In this document: positions 58,254-64,000 of the stretch, one piece after another
Position numbering within the stretch: position 1 is the first letter of the stretch
Layout of the letters: each line of letters starts with the position of its first letter
Assembly (NCBI GenBank): GCA_036844615.1
Contig: DAIUFK010000001.1
Span: 1 to 64,000 of the forward strand
Direction: 5' to 3'
Source: Palsa-872 sp036844615
GTDB lineage: Bacteria > Chloroflexota > Dormibacteria > Dormibacterales > Dormibacteraceae
Length of the DNA: 64,000 nt
Translations under genes and position numbers: made by a program
The notes under the pieces: model-generated
The model's input: the letters and a program-made list of their open reading frames with translations, nothing else
What the model was told of the DNA's origin: nothing
The model's database searches: none

Positions 58254-59096
58254 GTGGCTGACTACAAGCCCATGATTCAAACCATGGCCCAGATCGGCAG
58301 GCCGGATCTCAGACGTGTGCCCGGCGCGGCCCCAGCCAAGTTCATTGTCGACGCCCTTTCCTTCTTCTACGGCAAGACGCAGGCGCTCAAGGACGTCACC
58401 TTTGAGATCCCTGAAAACCGCATTACTGCGATCATCGGACCCTCGGGCTGCGGCAAAACCACCTTGCTCCGGGTCTTCAACCGCATGTACGACCTGGTTC
58501 CGAACGCTCGAGCGCAGGGTTCTGTCGTCCTCGACGGCGAGGACATCCTCAAGACGACCAAGCTGCTCCTGCTGCGCCAGAAGGTGGGCATGGTGTTTCA
58601 GCGCCCTAGCCCGTTCCCCATGTCGATTCGGGACAACGTCGCTTTCGCGCCGCGGCTGCTCGGGTGGAGCTCGACCAGGATCACGGAAACAGTCCGCCGC
58701 AGCCTGGAGAGCGCGGCGCTCTGGGACGAAGTGTCGGACCGGCTCGACGCGCCGGCCACCTCACTGTCGGGCGGCCAGCAGCAGCGGCTTGTCATCGCAC
58801 GATGCCTCGCGGTGAGCCCCGAGGTGATCCTGATGGACGAGCCCTGCTCCGCCCTCGACCCCGTGGCAACGCTGAAGATCGAGGACCTCATGGTGCAGCT
58901 CGCCCGTGACTACACGATAGTCATCGTCACCCACAACATGCAGCAAGCGGCACGCGTGTCCGATTTCACTGCCTTCATGCTCATGAACTCCGACCACCGC
59001 TATGGCGAGTTGATCGAGTTCGCCGCGACGGCTGACCTGTTCAACCAGCCCCACGACAGCCGGACAGAGGCCTACATCACCGGACGCTTCGGGTAG
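58254..59096 (+). CDS. pstB: Phosphate ABC transporter ATPase
   Basis: 280 residues, GTG start. Walker A GPSGCGKTTLLRVFNRMYDL, the PstB-specific VGMVFQRPSPFPMSIRDNVA, signature LSGGQQQRLVIARCLA, Walker B ILMDEPCSALDP and IVIVTHNMQQAARVSDF. Drives phosphate uptake through PstC-PstA. First of a compact operon, 50 nt after phoR. Confidence 0.96.
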   Translation: MADYKPMIQTMAQIGRPDLRRVPGAAPAKFIVDALSFFYGKTQALKDVTFEIPENRITAIIGPSGCGKTTLLRVFNRMYDLVPNARAQGSVVLDGEDILKTTKLLLLRQKVGMVFQRPSPFPMSIRDNVAFAPRLLGWSSTRITETVRRSLESAALWDEVSDRLDAPATSLSGGQQQRLVIARCLAVSPEVILMDEPCSALDPVATLKIEDLMVQLARDYTIVIVTHNMQQAARVSDFTAFMLMNSDHRYGELIEFAATADLFNQPHDSRTEAYITGRFG

Positions 59097-59103
59097 CGAT
59101 CGC

Positions 59104-59766
59104 ATGCCTCGACTGACTTTCGAGAAGGAGCTGGCGAGCCTGCGCGAGTCCGTGGTTCGAATGGGAACGCTTGTCGAATCGCAGATCGAATCCGCCCTCG
59201 ATGCTCTCCGGAGGCGCGACGGGAGCGCTGCCGAGAAGGTTCGCACCCAGGACCGTTACCTCAATGAGCTCTTGAAGCAGATACGCGAGCAGGTCTTCAT
59301 GGTCATCTCGACACAGCAGCCGGTGGCTCGCGACCTCCGCCATCTCATGGGCATCCAGTACATCGCCACTGAGCTCGAGCGAATGGGCGATTACGCGGTC
59401 CGGATCTCCCGAATGACGGGTACCCTGGTCGGCCTTCCTGACCAGCCGCTACGCGCCGAGTTCGGAATCATGGGCGAGCTCGCGATCGGACAGGTGCACG
59501 ACATCCTCGAAGCGCTCATCGAGGAGAACGAGCTCCACGCTCGCGAGGTCGCCGGTCGGGACAACGAGATCGACCGCCTGTACCACAGGGTTTTCGAGGA
59601 ACTGGTGGCCGAGATGGGCAACGGCAAGACCGACTCCGACGGCGCTCTGCGCTGCGTCACCCTGCTGCTGGTGGCACACAACCTGGAACGCATTGCGGAT
59701 CGCGTCACCAACGTCGCCGAGGACATCGTCTTTCTCGAAACGGGCCAGGTCGTCGAGCTGGGATGA
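59104..59766 (+). CDS. phoU: Phosphate signalling regulator PhoU
   Basis: 220 residues. Two three-helix repeats: MPRLTFEKELASLRESVVRM, VFMVISTQQPVARDLRHLMG, YIATELERMGDYAVRISRMT and TLLLVAHNLERIADRVTNVA. The two E/D-R-(M/I)-x-D-x-(A/V) metal motifs (ERMGDYAV, ERIADRVTNV) are intact. Connects Pst activity to PhoR. Its stop overlaps the phoB start. Confidence 0.94.
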   Translation: MPRLTFEKELASLRESVVRMGTLVESQIESALDALRRRDGSAAEKVRTQDRYLNELLKQIREQVFMVISTQQPVARDLRHLMGIQYIATELERMGDYAVRISRMTGTLVGLPDQPLRAEFGIMGELAIGQVHDILEALIEENELHAREVAGRDNEIDRLYHRVFEELVAEMGNGKTDSDGALRCVTLLLVAHNLERIADRVTNVAEDIVFLETGQVVELG

Positions 59767-60512
59767 GCCGCGGAATCCACGAAGGTACGTCGGGGCGCGT
59801 GCTGGTCGTTGAAGACGACGAGGGGATCCGCGAAATGCTCAAGTACAACCTGGTCACTGCAGGCTTCTCCGTCCAGGAAGCAAGCGACGGCGCCTCGGGA
59901 CTTCGCACAGCACGGACCTCACGGCCCGACCTGATCCTCCTCGACCTGATGCTGCCGGGCATGAGTGGCTTCGACTTTTGTCGGGCGCTTCGCAAGAGCA
60001 GCCGGGTGCCCGTCATCATGATCACGGCCAAAGACGCGGAGGTCGACAAGATCGTAGGCCTCGAGCTTGGCGCCGACGACTACATCACCAAGCCTTTCTC
60101 GATCCGCGAAGTGCTCGCGCGCGTCAATGCTGTTCTCAGGCGCGCGCAGCCCGAGGCCAACGAGCCCAGATCAACACCCGAGCACGATGCCATCGGCACG
60201 TTCAGCATCGACCGCGCCGCGAGGCGCGTGATGCTGGGTGCGGCGGAGATCAAGCTCACGGCTCGCGAGTTCGATCTCCTTTCCTATCTGCTGGCACATC
60301 CGGGCAGGGTGCATACCCGAGACACCCTGCTCGAGAACGTATGGGGCCATGAATTCAATGGCGATCGCAAGACTGTTGACGTCCACATTCGCTGGCTGCG
60401 CGAGAAGTTCGAGACGAGGGCGCCTTTCGAGATCGTCACTGTCCGCGGCATCGGCTACCGCATGGATCGCCTGGCTCCCGCCGAATCGACCTCCGCACCT
60501 GCAGGGACGTAG
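59763..60512 (+). CDS. phoB: Response regulator PhoB/PhoP
   Basis: 249 residues. Receiver domain with EDDEG, phospho-acceptor Asp61 in LLDLMLPGMSGFDF, and Lys in DYITKPFSIREVLARVNAVL. OmpR/PhoB winged helix: ITARE-type KLTAREFDLLSYLLAHPGRV, LLENVWGHEFNGDRKTVDVH and VRGIGYRMDR. It binds the 11-bp-phased repeats seen upstream of pstS/phoR and pstB (inference). Confidence 0.94.
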   Translation: MSRGIHEGTSGRVLVVEDDEGIREMLKYNLVTAGFSVQEASDGASGLRTARTSRPDLILLDLMLPGMSGFDFCRALRKSSRVPVIMITAKDAEVDKIVGLELGADDYITKPFSIREVLARVNAVLRRAQPEANEPRSTPEHDAIGTFSIDRAARRVMLGAAEIKLTAREFDLLSYLLAHPGRVHTRDTLLENVWGHEFNGDRKTVDVHIRWLREKFETRAPFEIVTVRGIGYRMDRLAPAESTSAPAGT

Positions 60513-60515
60513 ACC

Positions 60516-61463
60516 GTGGGCGCCGTAACGGAGTCCAAGCTCACGGTGCCTGCCGTGCTGAGGTCACCCGACAGATACCGCGCCTTCACCGCATTTGTGA
60601 GCTGCGCGGCGCCCGCCTCCCTGATCGTGATAGTGCTCACCCTTCTCCAACAGGGGGCGCCGGCCATCAGCAGGTACGGGCTCGCATTCCTGGTGCGATC
60701 GACCTGGAATCCCGTCACGCTCGACTTCGGGGCGCTTCCTTACATCTACGGAACCGTCCTCACCAGCGCCATCGCCATCGTCATCGCGCTTCCCGTCGGC
60801 CTGGCGGTCTCCCTGTTCCTCGCCGAGCCGGGCGCGAGGGGAATCCGTGGAGCGATTGGAACTGGCATCGAGCTCCTTGCCGCCATTCCAAGCGTCGTCT
60901 ACGGGATATGGGCCCTTTACGTCCTTGCCCCATTCTCCCTTCAAAACCTCGAAGGCCCGATCACCCTGCACTTCGGATTCATCGGATTCCTGTCCGGTCC
61001 CCCGCGGCAGACGAGCCTCTTCACAGCCTCGTTGGTGCTGTCGATCATGGTCCTGCCCACCCTCTCGGCAGTCTCCCGCGATGTGATCCGGGCGGTGCCA
61101 CGCGGGCTCCGCGAGTCGGCTGTCGCGCTGGGCGCCACCTGGTGGGAGACGACGTGGCGCGTGGTGCTGCCCACGGCGCGCGCCGGAATCTTCGGCGCGA
61201 CTGTGCTCGGGCTCGGCCGCGCGCTGGGCGAGACCATCGCGGTGACGATGGTGATCGGCAACCGGGACGAGATCCCGCCTTCAATCTTCTCGCCTGGCTA
61301 CACCCTCGCTAGCAAGATCGCCAACGAGTTTTCTGAGGCCACCGGAAGCCTTTACCCATCAGCGCTCATCGAGCTCGGCCTGGTGCTGATCCTCGTCACT
61401 CTGACTGTCAACCTCGCCGCCCTGCTGCTGGTTCGGTCGGCACAGGCTCGGATCGCGGCATGA
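60516..61463 (+). CDS. pstC: Phosphate ABC transporter permease PstC
   Basis: 315 residues, GTG start, six helices. IYGTVLTSAIAIVIALPVGL, AVSLFLAEPG, ELLAAIPSVVYGIWALYVLA and the ATPase-contact loop AVPRGLRESAVALGATWWET, then GLGRALGETIAVTMVIGN. Forms the phosphate channel with PstA. Overlaps pstA by 4 nt. Confidence 0.95.
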   Translation: MGAVTESKLTVPAVLRSPDRYRAFTAFVSCAAPASLIVIVLTLLQQGAPAISRYGLAFLVRSTWNPVTLDFGALPYIYGTVLTSAIAIVIALPVGLAVSLFLAEPGARGIRGAIGTGIELLAAIPSVVYGIWALYVLAPFSLQNLEGPITLHFGFIGFLSGPPRQTSLFTASLVLSIMVLPTLSAVSRDVIRAVPRGLRESAVALGATWWETTWRVVLPTARAGIFGATVLGLGRALGETIAVTMVIGNRDEIPPSIFSPGYTLASKIANEFSEATGSLYPSALIELGLVLILVTLTVNLAALLLVRSAQARIAA

Positions 61464-62314
61464 ACAGGAACCTGTGGCGAAACTCAAAGAATGCTGCTGC
61501 GCTGACAGCGACGTATTTGCTCACCGGCCTCGCGCTGGTGCCCTTGGGCCTTGTGCTCTGGTACACGATTCTCAAGGGACTTCCCGCGGCCGGCCACCTC
61601 GACTTCTTTCTCAACGTCGAACGGCCCGTCGGAATCCCCGGCTCGGGAATCTCCAACGCCATCGTCGGCACAGCGATGATGGTTGGAATGGCGTCCTTGG
61701 TCGCCATACCAGTCGGCGTCATCAGTGGCGTCTACCTGGCGGAATACAACCAGGCTCGCTGGGCAACATGGGTGAGGCTCGCGAGCGACGTGCTCGTCGG
61801 TGCGCCGTCCATCGCCCTCGGCCTCTTCGCATACGCGATCCTGGTGGTCCCGCTCCATCACTACTCGGCGATCTCCGCATCCGCCGCCCTTTCGATCCTG
61901 ATGCTGCCGGTGGTGATCCGCACGACCGAGAGCGCGGTAAGCCTCATCCCAGGTGGCCTTCGCGAATCGGGACTTGCGCTCGGCCTGCCCCGCTGGCGCG
62001 TATCCCTGCAGCTGATAGTGCCCGCTGCCGCCCCCGGTGTCATCACCGGCGCTCTTCTTGCTGTCGCGCGCGCGGCCGGCGAGACCGCGCCGCTTCTATT
62101 CACAGCCTTCGGCAACCCGTTGGCCAGCGCCGATCCCACCCACGCGATGTCAGCACTGCCGCTCATCGTGTTCCGCGACGCGCTGACTCCTTACAGGGAG
62201 CTCCAGGACCAGGCATGGGGCGCAGCCCTGGTGCTCGTGACGATGGTGCTTTTGATAAACCTGGCGAGCCGGTGGGTCCTGCGCCGCCAGATCCGCCTGG
62301 CCGGCCAGCTTTAG
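61460..62314 (+). CDS. pstA: Phosphate ABC transporter permease PstA
   Basis: 284 residues, six helices. GIPGSGISNAIVGTAMMVGM, IPVGVISGVYLAEYNQARWA, PSIALGLFAYAILVVPLHHY, the contact loop LIPGGLRESGLALGLPRWRV and ARAAGETAPLLFTAFGNPLA. Last gene of the high-affinity phosphate operon, followed by a 61-bp gap and a DUF47 gene. Confidence 0.95.
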   Translation: MNRNLWRNSKNAAALTATYLLTGLALVPLGLVLWYTILKGLPAAGHLDFFLNVERPVGIPGSGISNAIVGTAMMVGMASLVAIPVGVISGVYLAEYNQARWATWVRLASDVLVGAPSIALGLFAYAILVVPLHHYSAISASAALSILMLPVVIRTTESAVSLIPGGLRESGLALGLPRWRVSLQLIVPAAAPGVITGALLAVARAAGETAPLLFTAFGNPLASADPTHAMSALPLIVFRDALTPYRELQDQAWGAALVLVTMVLLINLASRWVLRRQIRLAGQL

Positions 62315-62375
62315 CGGTGCCCTAAAACGGACGGACGACTGCCTGACTTACTCTTAGCCGCCGGGAGGTGACCGC

Positions 62376-62987
62376 ATGAAGCTGAGCCTGATTCCGCGTG
62401 AGCGGCGTTTCTACGACCTGTTCAAGCGGCAGGGATCGCTCGTGAGTGAGACGCTCACCGAGCTGAGCAAATCACTGCTCGAAGGGCGCAGCCGGCATTC
62501 CCGCCTGCGGGATCTCGAGCACATCTGCGACGACGTAACGCACGAGATCTACAACCTGACCAACCGCACTTTCAGCGCGCCGATGGAACAGGAAGACATC
62601 CTCCTGCTGGCGCATTCGCTTGACGAGGTAGTGGACCTGGCCGAAGAGGTCGCGGACAAGATCGATCTCTACGGCATCGCCACGATCACGGACTCTGCCA
62701 AGGAGTTTGGTGAGTGCCTCGCCAAGGCAGGTATCGAGCTGGCCAAGGCGCTCGCCTTGCTCGAGGATTTCAAGGGGCTCGAACCCGTGCTGCAAAATGT
62801 TCACAGGCTTGAGAACGAAGGTGACCAGATCACGCGGGTTGCCCTGGGAAAGCTGTTCGCCGGCAACCATCCGACTCCGGCGGACCTGATCAAGTGGAAG
62901 GATATCTACGCACTGCTTGAGTCGACGCTCGATGAGTGCGAATCGGTCGCCGAGATAATGGAGACGATCTCAATCAAGAACGCCTGA
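62376..62987 (+). CDS. DUF47 / PhoU-like phosphate transport regulator (copy 1)
   Basis: 203 residues from ATG 62376, with GGGAGGTGA upstream. DUF47 (TIGR00153-type) all-helical: LSLIPRERRFYDLFKRQGSL, LRDLEHICDDVTHEIYNLTN, EQEDILLLAHSLDEVVDLAE and LENEGDQITRVALGKLF. Such proteins usually accompany Pit low-affinity phosphate permeases and resemble PhoU. A second copy begins at 63467. The gene may share the phosphate signal of the Pst operon. Confidence 0.88.
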   Translation: MKLSLIPRERRFYDLFKRQGSLVSETLTELSKSLLEGRSRHSRLRDLEHICDDVTHEIYNLTNRTFSAPMEQEDILLLAHSLDEVVDLAEEVADKIDLYGIATITDSAKEFGECLAKAGIELAKALALLEDFKGLEPVLQNVHRLENEGDQITRVALGKLFAGNHPTPADLIKWKDIYALLESTLDECESVAEIMETISIKNA

Positions 62988-62991
62988 CAGC

Positions 62992-63396
62992 TCAAATTCT
63001 CAGCTGCGACGCCAAAGAAAGAACCCGGCGGTCGATATCGTCGCGAATCTCCCTGACCACCTCAAGCGGTTGGCCGCTCGGGTCCGGAAGGGCCCAGTCC
63101 TCGACCGGGACGCTAAGGACGGGGCACTCGTCACCACATCCCATCGTGATGGCTCGCACAACACCCTTCGCAAGGGCAACTGTCAGAAGCCGCGGCTTCG
63201 TGTCTGTAAGGTCGATTCCGATCTCACGCATCACCTCGATTACTTCGGGGTGGACGTGGGTCGACGGTCGGGTCCCGGCTGAATCCGCACTGGCTCGACC
63301 TGCCGCATATCGATTGAACAGCGCTGCGGCCATCTGACTGCGGCCCGCGTTGCGGACGCAGACGAACAGGACGCGCGGCGCGTTGTCGCCCACCAT
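62992..63396 (-). CDS. arsC: Arsenate reductase, low-molecular-weight phosphatase type
   Basis: 134 residues. LMW-PTP fold with P-loop VLFVCVRNAGRSQMAAALFN (Cys-x5-Arg-Ser), and the ArsC-type second cysteine motif MGCGDECPVLSVPVEDWALP with Asp-Pro. It reduces arsenate to arsenite with the CxxxxC pair and thioredoxin or mycothiol. It sits, in reverse orientation, between two DUF47 genes near phosphate uptake genes. Arsenate enters through phosphate carriers. Confidence 0.92.
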   Translation of the reverse strand: MVGDNAPRVLFVCVRNAGRSQMAAALFNRYAAGRASADSAGTRPSTHVHPEVIEVMREIGIDLTDTKPRLLTVALAKGVVRAITMGCGDECPVLSVPVEDWALPDPSGQPLEVVREIRDDIDRRVLSLASQLRI

Positions 63397-63466
63397 CAGA
63401 ATGTTAGATGCCGCGTTGACGACGCCCGAACCCCAGCCTGTTTAGGCTTCAAGCCGGAGGATGTGG

Positions 63467-64000
63467 ATGAAACTCAGCTTCGTACCTCAGGGCGGGCAGC
63501 GTTTCTACGATCTTTTCCGCAAGCAGGGAGAGCTCGTGAGCGAAACCTTGTCCGAGTTGAGCAAGTCGCTTCTCGAAGGCAAGAGCCGCCACGCAAGGTT
63601 GCGCGATCTCGAGCACCAGTGCGATGAGGTCACTCACCAGATCCACAACCTCGTCCACAGCACGTTCGTGACCCCGATCGAGCAGGAAGACATCCTCCTT
63701 CTCGCCTCGAGCCTGGATGACGTCGTCGACCTGGCAGAGGAGACAGGTGACAAGATCGACCTCTACGAGATCGGTGTGATCTCGGACGCCGCCAAAGCGA
63801 TGGGGGAGCAATTGGCCAAGGCAGGCACCGAGGTGGCGGGCGCTCTCGATCGTTTGGAAGGCTTCGCCGAGCTCAAACCCCACCGCCTGGAGATCCACCG
63901 CCTCGAGAACGAGGGTGATCGGATCACCCGCGAGGCGATCGGAGAGTTGTTCTCGAAAGTCAGCGATGCCACCGAGCTGGTCAAGTGGAAGGACATCTAC
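63467..64000 (+). CDS. DUF47 / PhoU-like protein (copy 2, cut by window end)
   Basis: 178 residues visible from ATG 63467, with CGGAGG 6 nt before. Same family as copy 1: LSFVPQGGQRFYDLFRKQGE, LRDLEHQCDEVTHQIHNLVH, EQEDILLLASSLDDVVDLAE, then RLENEGDRITREAIGELF. Roughly 60 percent identical in the aligned parts by eye. A Pit permease gene is expected beyond the window but not seen. Confidence 0.88.
   Translation, partial: MKLSFVPQGGQRFYDLFRKQGELVSETLSELSKSLLEGKSRHARLRDLEHQCDEVTHQIHNLVHSTFVTPIEQEDILLLASSLDDVVDLAEETGDKIDLYEIGVISDAAKAMGEQLAKAGTEVAGALDRLEGFAELKPHRLEIHRLENEGDRITREAIGELFSKVSDATELVKWKDIY

Noticed and set aside
1..64000. CRISPR arrays, insertion sequences, prophage, rRNA and tRNA genes
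   Set aside because: None seen: no regularly spaced repeats, transposase, integrase or phage structural motifs, and no cloverleaf noticed in the gaps. A tRNAscan or Rfam search would be needed to exclude small RNA genes.

Overview
This window is 64 kb of GC-rich, gene-dense bacterial chromosome: short intergenic gaps, many ATGA/GTGA overlaps between operon members, and frequent GTG and some TTG starts. Gene content (ECF sigma factor, membrane Ser/Thr kinase, F420-type luciferase-like remnant, isochorismatase-like hydrolase, a CPD-type metal ATPase, PstSCAB-PhoU-PhoBR, LarB, Mut7-C) suits a soil or subsurface bacterium of the Actinomycetota or Chloroflexota/Dormibacterota kind. The lineage cannot be fixed from the sequence alone. 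I saw no rRNA, tRNA, CRISPR array, transposase or prophage.

Layout. 0-3 kb: end of one copper-type P-ATPase running into a YHS domain, then a second, CPD-type P-ATPase. 3-10.6 kb: an accessory stretch with a lipoprotein, J-domain protein, DinB-like proteins, a broken phosphoketolase next to an intact acetate kinase, an isochorismatase-like hydrolase, divergent arsM/arsR with a palindromic operator, and a 5'-truncated luciferase-like oxidoreductase. 10.6-14.6 kb: CBS protein, a zinc-type ABC importer and a divergent Fur/Zur regulator. 14.8-19.7 kb: two ABC-2 export systems. 19.8-24.6 kb: methyltransferase, an ECF sigma cassette with two proteins sharing one extracytoplasmic two-cysteine motif, a GSA-aminomutase-like aminotransferase, and a membrane-anchored protein carrying a sigma region 4 helix-turn-helix. 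24.6-37 kb: a coherent nucleoside salvage/catabolism island (deoC, two ALDH-type genes, hpt, add, upp, uridine phosphorylase, pyrimidine-nucleoside phosphorylase, and a BMP-type nucleoside ABC importer). 37-44 kb: HAD hydrolase, MFS transporter, glutathione peroxidase, hypothetical proteins, pxpB-pxpC. 44.2-47.2 kb: minus-strand operon moaC-mog-pxpA-GNAT-peroxiredoxin. 47.2-52 kb: HAD, larB, Mut7-C, cupin, NifS-like/XdhC pair. 52-56 kb: Ser/Thr kinase, lysA, fmdB-type protein, rsmG. 56-64 kb: the complete Pho regulon, with 11-bp-phased Pho-box-like repeats, then two DUF47 PhoU-like genes flanking an arsenate reductase.

The main discovery candidate is the peroxiredoxin at 44206-44691 (minus strand). 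Its reading frame is interrupted by one TGA exactly where the family has its peroxidatic cysteine. The frame continues with family-typical sequence on both sides, and a 6-bp stem with a GUU loop lies 17 nt after the TGA, which fits the bacterial SECIS model. It is most simply read as an unannotated selenocysteine peroxiredoxin; selenium-insertion genes are not in this window. Second-rank candidates are the ECF cassette with mirrored two-cysteine sensors, the membrane-tethered sigma-4 protein, and the decayed phosphoketolase whose remnants lie in two frames.
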